From Kappaphycus alvarezii (lineage: Eukaryota; Rhodophyta; Florideophyceae; Gigartinales; Solieriaceae), in the NCBI GenBank assembly GCA_002205965.3, contig NADL03000513.1, forward strand, positions 310,001 through 374,000: 64,000 nucleotides of DNA, written 5' to 3'. A program made the position numbers and the translations under genes. Position 1 is the stretch's first letter. Each line of letters opens with the position of its first letter. Of this stretch, positions 21,990 to 33,681 are shown one piece after another. The notes below the pieces were generated by a model that saw only the letters and a program-made list of their open reading frames with translations, searched no databases and had not been told where the DNA came from.

Positions 21990-23040
21990 CGGATGCGGGC
22001 GGCGGGTAGAAACCTGTCGCGCCTGCATTATTTGGAGACTAAACGCAAAACGGGTAACGAAGTCGCGGAGCTCCTGTTGAGGGGAGGAACCGCGACGGGA
22101 AGCAGCGAAGGAAGCAAGGCGGCGGGAAAAACCCTTGCCGTCGTCGTCCAAGGCGCCATAGATATCAATCCCGACGGGGAGAGGAGGATATCGTTTTGGT
22201 TGCAGTAAGTGCCGTAATGACGATGTTTCTCGCGCTCTGCGAGTGTTGCGGCAGCGCCTGCGGTAACCGTACTTGGCGAAATGTGGCGGCGTGCGGAGGG
22301 GTGGGCAACAGTAACGTCGACGGCGATATCGGTACTGTGAAGCCCGTATGCAGCGGGTATGTAAATGTCCATTCGTAGCGCGGGGACTCCGAATGCCCAG
22401 ATGGGTTGGGAACCTGGTGAAGGAGCGGATGTTCGACGAGGGCGACGATCCCAACTTCCTTGCAGTAGCGGGCAAGAACGTTGCGGAGGATGTGATGACG
22501 ACGAGTCATTCCGTCTTCGTATTTGCAGGTCAACGCGTGTTGACCACTTGGATCCAAGACGGGTGCGATGTCGGCCGAGCGGCGGGAGCAGACCGGACAT
22601 CGAGTAGATCCAGGGAATAGCGCGATGCCGAGACGTAGAGCCAGAGCGACTTTCCACGCAGAAGAGGACATGTACGTACCGCAGTGGGGGTGAGGAAGCG
22701 AAGAGAAAACAGACGAGGCGGAGGACGTGCGCACGGAGAGGAGCCGTGCTCGGTCGTGGGCTGCCGCGGACGTGAACAACCTATCGGACTTCGATAGCAT
22801 GAGTTCAGTTGTGATCGCAGACTGGAGCCTTTCGCCGAGGACCGGCGATGAACAACGCTCGACAAGAGCCGTAGCTGTAAGCGACGAAGACAGCTGCGGG
22901 TGGCGGGAGGATAAGAGCGAGATGGGGGACCGAGGGATCTCTTCCATGTGGCGGTCCTGGGAAAGAGTGAGCAGGTCGGAGATAAGTCCAAACGAATCAA
23001 TTACAGATGCTGTGTAAGCAGCCTCAGTAATGTTTGAAGT
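21990..23040 (-). mobile_element. LINE copy C: pre-endonuclease region and restriction-like endonuclease
   Basis: A long open frame on the minus strand (about 23040-22380) reads G-G-L-D-L-L-Q near its start and then A-L-A-L-R-L-G-I-A-L-F. The endonuclease zinc region follows: C-P-V-C, G-Q-H-A-L-T-C-K, and T-R-R-H-H-I-L. In an overlapping frame come M-D-I-Y-I-P and I-A-V-D-V-T, the likely catalytic acids. C-C...H-C followed by PD...D-x-T is the signature of R2-type LINE endonucleases. Only the C-terminal third of the element is present; the RT is missing, and the frame changes within the nuclease. The part 22036-22550 is almost identical to 9126-9654. Confidence 0.7.
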
Positions 23041-23203
23041 TTGCAGGAGATCCAGACCGCCCGTGGAGAAGGGGAGAGAGGCTCGGAGCCAGGCTACTAC
23101 ACACAGCGTCGGGTCTAAGATGGGACAACCAAAGGCGCATCAAAGCGGCCAGTTAAGGAGCTATCTCGCTCAGGTGGGCTACTTGTACTGTGGTCGTCAC
23201 TGT

Positions 23204-23525
23204 AGGAGAAACACAACGACCACTTAGCCACACCCGCGCTGGCATGTCAAGTGGTGCACTGAGTGAACACACAGCCCATTTCAACAACCCCGCTCACTCA
23301 GGGGACCACGGGGTGCTGTAAGGACTCAGACATCTTACACCTCATTGTTATCACGTATAGGACAGTAAGCAATGCCGAACCCAAATTAAATTTTCACCAG
23401 TGCGACCACGTGCGTGGTTCGAGCTCAGCGATGCTACCATGTGGGAGAAACACACCGACCACTTAGCCACACCCGCGCTGGCATGTCAAGTGTTGCACTG
23501 ACTGAACACACAGCCCATTTTAACA
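23204..23525 (+). repeat. Direct repeat of about 83 bases, two copies
   Basis: The copies at 23204-23286 and 23443-23525 share blocks such as CGACCACTTAGCCACACCCG and GCTGGCATGTCAAGTG with a few differences, and are spaced 239 bases apart. They lie just upstream of the N-terminal coding part of LINE copy B, so they may be 5'-UTR repeat units of that element. Confidence 0.7.
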
Positions 23526-23589
23526 CAATCAGTACATAGGCTCTAAGATTTCCGGTCCGCCAGCAAACGGCCTCTTCGAGTTCTCGTAC

Positions 23590-24801
23590 TCAAAGTGCCC
23601 AAAATGCACAGTCCATACGGCACCGGGGCGGTACCAGCTCTGCACCAGACACAATTATGTAGCCCATTACCGCTGAAAACAGCCTCCCCAGTCCCCTCCC
23701 AGACGACCCAGTCCGTCCGGCGAATTCCGAGAGTACCACACCTTGCATTTCCCCAAAAGCCCCTGCCCCGCTGTTCTTTCATCACCAGCACCCGCGGTAA
23801 ACACTCAAACATTGGCACCAGAGGCAGACGCTAAACCAACGACACCGGAGATACAGCCACTGCTACCTGTCCAAGACATATTTACAATACACACTCCTGT
23901 CAGGGCGCATATCCCAACAAAAATTTAGGGGATTACTTGCCGAGCTGTACGCCAAGACAATGGAGGGAGCACTTTCCGCCTGCACATCTGGACAACCCCA
24001 GGGAGTGCAGATATTCATCGAAGTATTCCTTTTTCCTGTAGTGATGTTTTCGGACATTTCCTCCCTAGCTCCTGTTCTGTCGAGCGCCGCCCGCAATCGA
24101 TCGCAGAAGCATTGAAAGAGCGGGTAGAAATATGGAACCCAAGCCAATACATGACTTTGTCGGAACAGGCTGTCAGTACGTCTCCCCCACGCGCTGCGGC
24201 TACGGCGCCTAACTCCGACCAGCAACAGGTGGACACCCGCAGAGCTACTAAACTGGCTAAACAGGTGGCATATGGAAAGGCAGCACAGGCGCTCGGCTAG
24301 TTGGGCGTCCTACCACCCACCCCAGAGGTCGTCCAGGCACTCCTCGAGAAGCACCCGCGACAAGGCCCCCACGACGAGGCAGCGTACCACACCGCAGTAG
24401 AAAATGCCTCGGATTTTCCGCCACTTCACAGAGAAGGAGGTGCTCGACGCTGTTCATGGGTTTAAACCAGGTTCCTGTGCGGAGAATTCTGGTCTCAAAC
24501 CTTGCCACCTCGTCGAACTTCTGCGATCCCCGTTTTCATCTGGCCCGTCCGGATTTTCGCAGCCTTCCCTAAACTGGTGAGCACCTTAGCAGCCGGCAAG
24601 GCGCGAGCTGCTCTTGCCCCCTCGATAGCTGGCAAACACCTAACCCCTTTGGCAAAGAAAGACCTGACACCCAGGCCAATAGCCGTAGGGGAAACGCTGC
24701 TCAGGTTGACTGGTAGCTGCCTAATGACAAGAGCCTACGCGAGAGTAGCAAAATACCTGCAACGGCTGCAGGTTGGCATTGGTACCCAATCCGGCACTGG
24801 C
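23590..24801 (+). mobile_element. LINE copy B, N-terminal region and RT fingers
   Basis: This is the left part of a LINE that was later split by two LTR insertions. A C-P-K-C motif at 23596-23607, followed by H residues, resembles an N-terminal zinc finger. Downstream, frames read A-T-K-L-A-K-Q-V-A-Y-G-K-A (about 24247), F-T-E-K-E-V-L-D-A-V (about 24428), L-A-P-S-I-A-G-K-H-L-T-P-L (about 24618) and R-P-I-A-V-G-E-T-L-L-R-L (about 24676), the segments that precede the palm in this LINE family. It ends at the duplicated CTGGC in front of the copia element and resumes at 30333. Frame changes and stops show it is inactive. Confidence 0.75.
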
Positions 24802-25354
24802 TGTGAAAATTGACCAAATATTTTAATCTCTATCCCGGTGTCCTACAGTGATGCTGAATTGTGGAGCAATATTTTTTTTGAGGCCCACAATTTATATTTA
24901 TTGTGAATCATCAAGGAATAATTTTATCTGTTTTATACTGGCCCTATTTTATGCTGAATTCAGTGTGAAATAATTTTTATGTACTACAGTTGGGTTTTTA
25001 TATTATACAGGCTATAATTATTGCATTTATGCTACCAAAAATTATTATCTGGATGATTGCTTACCTGGAAAATACTGCAATAATTATTACTGAGCCTGAA
25101 TTATGTCTACCAAAATTATTGAACGGATCACCTGATTTTTGTAGCAGGTTCACCCTGGTGTAGATTATAAGTAGTCTAGGTTGTTGGAAATATTTTTACA
25201 TCCTCGGGCTATCGAAATATTCCCCTCGATCAGATACTATTAAATTTGGTTTTATATTCATTATTCATTCCAAGTCCGATTGTGGCATTTATTTATTTAT
25301 TCAAGTTGGAACTATTTATTGTTATTTGGATCTACCTATCCCAATTATTTTGCA
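24802..25354 (+). repeat. 5' LTR of element 3
   Basis: The LTR is 553 bases, begins TGTGAAAATTG and ends ATTTTGCA. A TATAAGTAGTCT block at 25166 recurs in the 3' LTR and, as TATAAACAGTCT, in the solo LTR at 30772; it is the likely promoter. Confidence 0.9.
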
Positions 25355-28300
25355 GTTGTGGGCCCAGCTCGCCCCGAGATTCCTTCAAGGCCGAAATTTA
25401 CATGGGATCTTCGCACGGCTCCTTGGACGGATGGTAAAGGACCTCAAGAAAAATATTTTGATGCTGTTCAAAAATGGAAATCTGTTCATGATTTATTACC
25501 AGCATCAAATTCTAATAGGTTTTCTAAGGCAGTACAAAGTCTTGTCTTACAATTACAATTATTTGGACGAGCTCTTGATATTTGTAAGAAAATTCCAGAT
25601 ACAGAAACTCAGTCTGAAAATGGTGCATTAGCAATTGCTAACTCTATTCATAAGGTGGATCTTCTATCATCTATATCAGATACATTTCAAAAATTCGTAG
25701 ATCTATTACACACTACTCGTGGTGATATTGAGTTTTTCAAAAATTTTGAATGACGGTTTGATGCTCAAATTGCCCGATTTCATTCATCTACTGGTACTTC
25801 GAAATTACCTGAAGCACTGGTATCATTTTTGCTCGTGGCTAATTCCAAAATTGATTCAAACCAGCGAGTATCTATTTTGGCTGCTGCTTCTCCGAAGCAT
25901 GAAGAAGCCGATTTGGAAAAAGGAAAAATCCTAGAATTAATCAAATATTCAGAAATATAATCTATTATTCGTGCATGTGATAAAACAAAAAATACAAATC
26001 AAATATATGGAAATGCTCAAAAATATATCTCTTCAAGTCAATCAAATATTTCATACGGAGAAAAGAAAATTTTCAAGAAAAATAATAAGCAAAGATTATC
26101 TCCTGAAGACTTTGCTGCGCTCAAGGCAAAATCAACTTGTGACCGATGTGAAGAAATTGGCCATTGGGCCTATGAAAAAGATAAATGCAAGGGTGGTAAA
26201 AATTATCCTAAGATTCATCATCTAGAATGGGAAATGCAGAAAATATCAAAGACAAAAATGATTCTGGTTCTGTAACATTTCATATTGTAAAAACGGTGCT
26301 TGATTCTCCGTCAAATACGTTATACCTAGGTCCGTTACTTGATGATGGAGCACCGTATAGTGGAATGGGGATTGATGAATTACGAGCACTTTCGAAATTT
26401 ATTTTACCGGAATGGAATGGAATTCTTGATGAACTTCCTGAATGTATCAAGAACACGCCCTTCTGGCAATACGGAAATGGCGCCCAATCAAGCGAAAAAA
26501 GAAAAATGACCGGTTCAGTATTTTTATCAGCTATTTCCGACAATGGAAATCAGGTTAAAATAAGGCATCTAATAATCAGTGGATCATCACAATGGATTAT
26601 TGGAAGAAATATCACAAGGAAATCAAATATTATTCATATGACGGACAACCGCATCGCGTTCAAGTCCGCAAATAATTCAATCGATTCGATAGCATTGTTG
26701 GATCATGGTCATCATTGTTATGTACCCGAAATATATTTATACAATCATCCGACTCTATTGAAAACTCATTTCTATCAGCAATTTGTTCCAACAATATCAA
26801 TACGTCAAAAAATATATCTTGGGCTGAAAAGAAGAAAATAATTAATAAGGTTCACAAACATGTATGTGGTCACTCAATTTATGATGATATAAAACTATTG
26901 TTACAAAGAAATTTTATATGGGACGATGAATTCAAAAAATATTTATCAAGCATAATTGACTCCTGCAAATTTTGTGATGTCACAAAAAAACCATCTCATC
27001 CTCGTGCAGTATCTCTAAGCTCTATATTTCGCGGATTTAATGAATTAGTTTGTATGGATCATTTTTTGTGGAAAACTTGGATATTTTTCACATTATGGAC
27101 TCGGTTACCAGGTATTCAACTGGTTCAATAGTGCCCTCTTTAAGATGGAAAATTGCATTAATTGTATTGAGACTCTCTGGTTAACACCATTTTGGGACCC
27201 TAACAATTTAATGGGAGATCAGGCGTTTGACAATGTATTTTCAGAAGCTATCTTGAGGAAAGAGGAATTTCATTTTGTCCTATTGGTTCCCGCCGCCATA
27301 ACAAAAATTATATTGAGTCAAAACATAAAATATTGAGAGACATTTATATCCGTTTAAAAATATCCGATTCTTCTGCAAGTAATACGGTTCGTATTGCTCC
27401 AATGTTTCAAATATCAAATGATTTATATGGAAATGATGTTGTTTCTTCATACGAGCTTGCCACTGGTCACACTCGACCCATCGATAATTCTGGTCCTCGA
27501 AGTCTACCAAATGATTTAAGAGAAGCTCATAATGAGCTAATAGCCAAGAGTAAATTAAATCTTATTCTAAAATCAAAGTCTGTGACCGATATTCCAATTA
27601 ATGTTGGCGATATTGTGGAAATTTTTATTCATCTACCAAATCAGAAAAGAGGATCTTGGTCATCGCCCAAACCAGTATTGAAATTCGACAAAAAATCTCT
27701 TATCGTCACAGTACCTGGATCCAATGGAAAATTTATACATGCTGCAATTGAGGATGACTGACATTCCGTTTCATCTAATGAACTAGCTTACCAAATTCAA
27801 AAGGCAAATGATTTATTGAAAAAGTCTATTGAATATTCTGTATAAGATATTTCTGATGCAACAAATATTACCGAAGTGAAGAATGTGGGCGAAAACAATT
27901 TTGACGATCATTCTGATGATGGTAATTTTAACCCAAATATGAATACTGATGTCGAAAAATATAATGAATCAGAAAGTGATGGAAATTTATCAGAATCTAA
28001 AAAAATTATCTCTCGAACATGTTCCGATTGAATCTGAACTTAGTTCCCTACACCCTGAAAATTTAATTCATATCCCTATCGATGAAAACGATGGAATTGG
28101 TGCGCATGAAATTGAGTTGTTACCTGGAACGGAATTGAAATCATCTGAACAAAAAGATCTGAGTTTTTATCATAAAAGGATTGGATCTAAAGAATTTATA
28201 CTTCATCAAGCATCTGGACTTCATCTCATATTATTTCAAATGCGTACGATACGGAAGAAAATAATTTTCTAACTACCTGTTCAAAAATTCATGTTTCAAA

Positions 28301-29778
28301 AATGTAATATCCAGTCACGTTTTATACAAAAAAAAATTTTTAGATGATGGAAAATATTATTGCAAGGCTCGAATTGCTCCGCATAGGAATGACGACAAGG
28401 AGAAAAATAATTTGAGAACTGATTCGGAATCTTGTTATCTGATAGCAATTAGAATTCTCTTATCAATTGCTACAATTTTTAAATGGAATTTGTCAAAGGT
28501 TGATGTGAAGTCTGCATTTTTACAATCTGGATCAGCATTGCGAGATTTTTATGTGAGACCTCCTCGGGAATGCTCTGAAAAATCCTTCTATTGGTTATTA
28601 CTGTCTGCTTCATATGGGTTAGTCAACGCGAATGCAAAATGGCAAATACACTCTGATAATACTTTCTTTGACCTTGGATTGAAATCAGTCGTTTATATAC
28701 CCCAATTATTTTCCATGAGTTTAAAAGGATCATTAATTCTGCTTGTTGTTAAATTGGTCGATGATATGCTTATTACTGGACAAAAAAAATTAAGAAGCAT
28801 TTTATCCAAGATCCTGGGAAAGTATATAAGCTTGGTACAATCGTACATAGACCTGGATCTTTTAATTTCAATGGAGTTAAAATCATGCAGTTTGATGACT
28901 ATAAAATTAATGTCTCAGCTGATGAAAAGCTAAACGGACTGGAACCCCATCCAATATCAAGAAATCGTCGAAAACAACCTGATGAAGAAATGAACTCATT
29001 TGAAAACTTCGCTTTTAATTCGTTAAATGGTTCAATTATCTATTTGGGTATGGTTGCATCTCCAGTGCCTGCTTTTACAGCAAGTTATTTACAACAGGAA
29101 AGGTCAAATCCATTGGTTCGTGATTTATCTATTCAATCCTTTATGCTTCGGAATTTATAATCTTTTGGTTCTACGAGCACGTCTCGGCGCCCGGAAGTTT
29201 CTGGAAATTTCAACTTATCAGTTGTTGTTTTTTCTGATGCAGGAAAACCAGCCGGTTCGACAAATGCGCAACTTGGATGTATTGATGGACTGCTTATTGG
29301 CTTTTTAATTTGTAATTAAATATTTTATACAACTTATTGGCATTCACATCTATCTCGGCGTCCTGTTAAATCTATTGCATCTGGTGAAATAATGGGTGAA
29401 GCTGTCGAGGAAGGAAAAATTATTGCAGCAGCATACAGTGCACTTCTAAATATAAATATTCCTCTTCGTGTTGCTGTTGACTCAAAAGATCTATTCAGCT
29501 CTCTATCTACTTGTCGTGTGCCTGAAGACAAATCTATTAGAGCGGATGTTCAATTAATTCGATATAATTTCGAAACGAACAAAATCAAGAAAATGCTATG
29601 GATACCTGCTTAAATTAATCCCTCCGACCCGCTCACAAAAAAGGACAGTCCTGTATCTGACATGCTCATGCTCCTTTTATTTGATGGATCTATACCTATG
29701 GATATGAGTAATATTTTATCTCGGGATTCATCTCAGTCAACAGGATAAATTTAGTTCAATATTTCAAAGGGGAAGTGG

Positions 29779-30332
29779 TGTGAAAATTGACCAAATATTT
29801 TAATCTCTATCCCGGTGTCCTACAGTGATGCTGAATCGTGAAGCAATATTTTTATTGAGGCCCACAATTTATATTTATTGTGAATCATCAAGGAATAATT
29901 TTATCTGTTTTATACTGGCCCTATTTTATGCTGAATTCAGTGTGTAATAATTTATATGTACTACAGTTGGGTTTTTATATTACACAGGCTATAATTATTG
30001 CATTTATGCTACCAAAAAATTATTATCTGGATGATTGCTTACCTGGAAAATACTGCAATAATTATTACTGAGCCTGAATTATGTCTACCAAAATTATTGA
30101 ACGGATCACCTGATTTTTGTAGCAGGTTCACCCTGGTGTAGAGTATAAGTAGTCTAGGTTGTTAGAAATATTTTTACATCCTCGGGCTATCGAAATATTA
30201 CCCTCGATCAGATATTATTAAATTTGGTTTTCTATTCATTATTCATTCTAAGTCCGATTGTGGCATTTATTTATTTATTCAAGTTGGAACTATTTATTAT
30301 TATTTGGACCTACGTATCCCAATTATTTTGCA
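29779..30332 (+). repeat. 3' LTR of element 3
   Basis: The LTR is 554 bases and is the partner of 24802-25354. It is preceded by the purine tract CAAAGGGGAAGTGG. Confidence 0.9.
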
Positions 30333-30337
30333 CTGGC

Positions 30338-30449
30338 ACCGTTGTCCACGTAGTCCGAAGGGTCGTAAAGAAGTTCGGGCCCAGCTCCGAATACAGAAGT
30401 ACGCATTGCTGTTGTTGACCTAAAAATTGCATTTAATTTGTGCAGTCGG
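30338..30449 (+). mobile_element. LINE copy B, segment between two LTR insertions
   Basis: The 112 bases continue the RT of copy B. One frame gives V-V-H-V-V-R-R-V-V-K-K-F and the next gives I-A-V-V-D-L-K-N, which aligns with A-I-L-T-V-D-L-Q-N-A-F-N-L in copy A. It ends in GTCGG, duplicated on the far side of the solo LTR. Confidence 0.7.
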
Positions 30450-30948
30450 TGTGAAAATTGAAAAAGTTTCTTAACAAGCATTGGAAAACGATTTAATTGG
30501 TGTTCCATTGATCAAAATATGTGGAACAGTTTTTTATCTATTTTCACTGGCCTATATTCTATACTTTATTACACGTGAAGCAATTTTTATGTCTGTCAGT
30601 TGGCTTTAATATTCTGTAGTTATAATTACTAGAATTATTTTGCCAGAAAGCTATATCTTGGATTAATGTTCACTGGAGATTTATTGTATAATTATTATTG
30701 AGCATGAATTGGTCTACAAATATTGTTATAATTTTGGAATCATCTTTGCAGATTTCTGCCCTGATCTGCAGTATAAACAGTCTTAGACTGTTAGAAAATT
30801 TTAGCAATCCTCGGGCCATCGAACTATTCAGGTCGATCAAGAAATAATTGTTTTCTTTTTATTATTATTCTCAGTCTTATTCAATTATTTTATTTTCATT
30901 TGTTGGAACTATCTAGTTTAATTCTACACATATCATTTAATTTTTACA
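30450..30948 (+). repeat. Solo LTR of the GalEa-like copia family
   Basis: This 499-base sequence begins TGTGAAAATTG and ends TTTTTACA. It is flanked by a perfect GTCGG duplication (30445-30449 and 30949-30953). Blocks such as TTTATGTCTG(T), ATCCTCGGGCCATCGAA and GTATAAACAGTCTTAG are diverged versions of those in the LTRs of elements 1 and 3. No internal region is present, so it is the usual product of LTR-LTR recombination of an older insertion. Confidence 0.85.
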
Positions 30949-30953
30949 GTCGG

Positions 30954-32870
30954 ACAGCTTTCCTAGCAGCTGTCAAACACCAGTTCCCCATTTGTTCCCG
31001 TGGGTTGCGTACTGGTACACACAGGAACCCGCTTTCTTGCGGTTTGGTCGTCATATAATCCGGAGCGTGCAAGGACCGCAAAAAGGGGACAACCTTGGTG
31101 GGCTCCTTTTTGATCTTGCGCTGCACCCCGTTAACCTCAAAATCCAACGGTTATTGAAATCAGGTTATGACGAGGAGCAGCAACTCGGCAACCTGCTGTT
31201 TTAACTATGGTACTGTGATGATGGGTACATCATAGCAAAACACGATCAGCTCCGCAAGGCACTGGACACCTTGTCATCGCCAGAGACCACAGCTCGGGGA
31301 CTGCATCTAGCAGTGCCGAAATGCTGAATCTGGTGGCCAACTCCACCACTGGAGTCAGTGCGACGACTTTATCCAAGAGAACTCGCACATGAGTACAGCC
31401 AGGCACATTGGTGCTGAACGCTCCATTTGACACCAATGGCTTTACCCAGCAGCACTTCACGGGCCATTTGGAGTCCCTAAAGCCGTTAGTCGACACCATC
31501 ATCGCCTCGGAGAACACACAAATCGCGTTCCAGTCCCTGCGCAACTGTTTCGGGGTCTGTAAGCTCGGATACCTGTTACGGGAGGTGCCACCAACTTGCA
31601 CTACGGAAGGCGCTGCAATCTGTGATGCTATGATGGAGAACTGTGTGCGCACACTGGCCGGGGGCGTCCCCGACCACGACGTATTTCGAAAACTGCAGCT
31701 GCCTGTGAAACAGATTACTGCCAAGAAACCATCACTGTGAATTGGATTCACTTCGGCGAAGTTAATTGCACCTGCAGCCTTCCTCGCCTCCAGCGCAGCG
31801 TCCAACAGACTGTACACAGCCCTCCTTCCAGCGAAAATTGCGGATCTCGCAACGTACCGAGACATCGTGGAGGCGCAACAGATTTGGTACCTCTCTTGCT
31901 CCCGATCCAGGATTCTCCCGTTCAGTGCCCTCTGTTCAAACAAAACACCATCACAAAAGACACTATCGGATGCCATCCACGAGCGGGTGCAGGAAGAGAT
32001 CATTGTTAGCGACAAGTGACGGCAGGCCTTTCGTGCCTCTATGGAGCTCCCCGGCGCGAAAGATTGGGTTTACTGCACCCCATGTCCGGGCCTTAAGACA
32101 AGTATTGAAGCAAGGGAATTCTCGATATTTTTCCAATACTACTGCCAAGTCCCGCTTTTCCTCTCGGAAACACCATGCCCCAAGCGGAACCGCTCTGAAA
32201 CTCTCGGCTTTCTCGGCGACCATCTGTTGCACTGCTTACACGGGGGCGAAAGGACGTGAAATTATGACCGTTAGGTTAGTTTATTGGCCAGCGACCCCGG
32301 GAAAGCTGCGTGACATCCCATCATCGAGGCGCGAGAATGGTTCCACTGCACCAGACCTGATATTCGCGAAATGGGACGCACTGGCGGAACAGACTTCTTC
32401 GATGTCACCTCTGTTACCCCCGTAGTGCCCTTGAACAGGAGAGTAAGGGCTTTCAACCCGCTCACCTCGCTCAACGCAGCAAGAACGGCGAAGTACAAAA
32501 GATAAGAGTCCTTCATCGCATCTTCCGCCAGAAGTAGGCTGGTATCCGCCCCCATATCTACCCTCGGAGGATGGCACCCGGATGCCCACGCGTTGCTAGC
32601 CGACGTCGCACGCAACGTCAATACGAGGGCAAGGGAGAACTACGCAAAGGTCAAACAAGTCTTAACACAGCTTCATGTCCAGCGACGGCGATGTCCAATG
32701 AGGAGTGCTTGTTGACTGGCCTCCGGCCAGTTTTCTAGAGTTTTGACGGCTTTCCGCCAATCCTTTACATTGTAAACCTTTAACCTTATCACAACATCCC
32801 TCAAGAAACAGCTGAACACATTTTTCATGGATTTTAAACACCCCACTTATCCCCCCTTCAATGTATCTGA
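30954..32870 (+). mobile_element. LINE copy B, RT palm to 3' end
   Basis: The RT continues with T-A-F-L-A-A-V-K-H-Q-F-P at 30953, G-P-Q-K-G-D-N-L-G-G-L-L-F near 31075, and the catalytic block Y-C-D-D-G-Y-I-I at 31211. The thumb is near 31470-31740. The pre-nuclease block (K-D-W-V-Y-C-T-P-C-P-G-L) lies at 32059 and zinc residues (G-D-H-L-L-H-C) at 32214. The catalytic PD and D-x-T residues are hard to place. The tail reads A-P-I-S-T-L-G-G-W-H-P-D-A-H and ends S-N-E-E-C-L-L-T-G-L-R-P-V-F with a stop at 32736-32738, followed by a 3' UTR to about 32870 ending in ACACCCCACTTATCCCCCC. Many stops and frame changes are present. Confidence 0.75.
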
Positions 32871-33180
32871 TTATTTTATTGGCATAAGGTTGCATTCCAA
32901 GGCTCGATACAGTGGTATCTAGCTCTAGACGAGCAGTCGTTGAGCAAGTAGCATGTAAAACAAAGAAACTGAACGAATCATCATCCGAAGGAACGAACGA
33001 ACGAGCCAGCTCAATTAAAGCTCACCTTTCTGCTTTCGACCCACGCCGTCGCCTACATCACTTACCTACTGGATGGTTTGAGAGTTTTTAACTCAGAGAC
33101 ATGAGGCAGCAGCATTTATGGTCAATGCATCATGCCTGCTGACAGGCTTTGAGCTAGGCCTTTAGGCGCACGAGTGACAC
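32871..33180. other. No recognisable feature
   Basis: Intergenic-looking sequence with a short GAAC-rich stretch near 32990. No gene or repeat boundary is visible. Confidence 0.4.
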
Positions 33181-33612
33181 TACCCATTATCCTGAACACG
33201 CCTAGCATACAATGGGGGATAGCCGAACCGCACCTCTGAAAAAAAAACCGAATCGATTTCCAGTGCCGAGAGAGTGACAGGAGCGGGCGGATGTCTCAGT
33301 GCGGGTGAGATGCTTTGGCACATGGAATAAATGAAGCGCCCTCAAATCAGCCATCTCCACCAAGCATATAAGGTATGAACCTATCCTCGCGGCGGTTGAT
33401 AGAAAAAGGCTTGTTCCTATCCTAATATTCAACCTTAGAGGCTGTCCTCCAGACGCGTACACGTTCCTAACCGATGTTGCGCAGAACATGGCCGTTTGAG
33501 CCATGGAGACCTATGGGAAGGTTAGAGCGGTGCTTGCCCAAAGTCACGCTGCCGCAGCCGTCACTTCTAACGCATACCTGCTCGCAGAAATTGAGCAGGA
33601 CCTGTAAGGAAT
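33181..33612 (+). mobile_element. LINE endonuclease C-terminal fragment (copy E)
   Basis: The plus frames give L-V-P-I-L-I-F-N-L-R-G-C-P-P-D-A-Y-T-F-L-T-D-V-A, then A-M-E-T-Y-G-K-V-R-A-V-L-A-Q, then A-A-V-T-S-N-A-Y-L-L-A-E-I, ending near 33606. These align with the ends at 32430-32740 and 59100-59357. Stops and small changes mark it as dead. I see no clear 3' tail. Confidence 0.6.
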
Positions 33613-33681
33613 GTTGATTAGTGGTACCCATCAGTGAGGAGTTATCCCACACAACGCACTAGCGTCTATTGGACCGTTTTT

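Larger units (their letters stand above)
24802..30332 (+). mobile_element. Ty1/copia-type LTR retrotransposon, GalEa-like lineage (element 3), broken
   Basis: The element is complete in outline and belongs to the same family as element 1. LTRs lie at 24802-25354 and 29779-30332, flanked by a perfect CTGGC duplication (24797-24801, 30333-30337). Parts in order: primer site GTTGTGGGCCCAG 25355-25367, gag about 25410-26220 with C-D-R-C near 26140, protease near 26335, integrase about 26850-27760, RT about 28340-29000, RNase H about 29340-29750, and polypurine tract just before 29779. The LTRs differ by roughly 3 percent by eye. The coding region is broken, with about ten interruptions. It sits inside LINE copy B. 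Confidence 0.92.

Noticed and set aside
22028-22657. 209-codon minus-strand ORF as a separate gene
   Set aside because: It is one of the overlapping frames through the LINE endonuclease of copy C. Part of it carries the catalytic D-V-T block, so it is included in that element.
31230-32015. Minus-strand ORF of 261 codons
   Set aside because: It lies antisense to the RT thumb and linker of LINE copy B, whose sense reading is clearly homologous to other copies. No motif supports the antisense frame.
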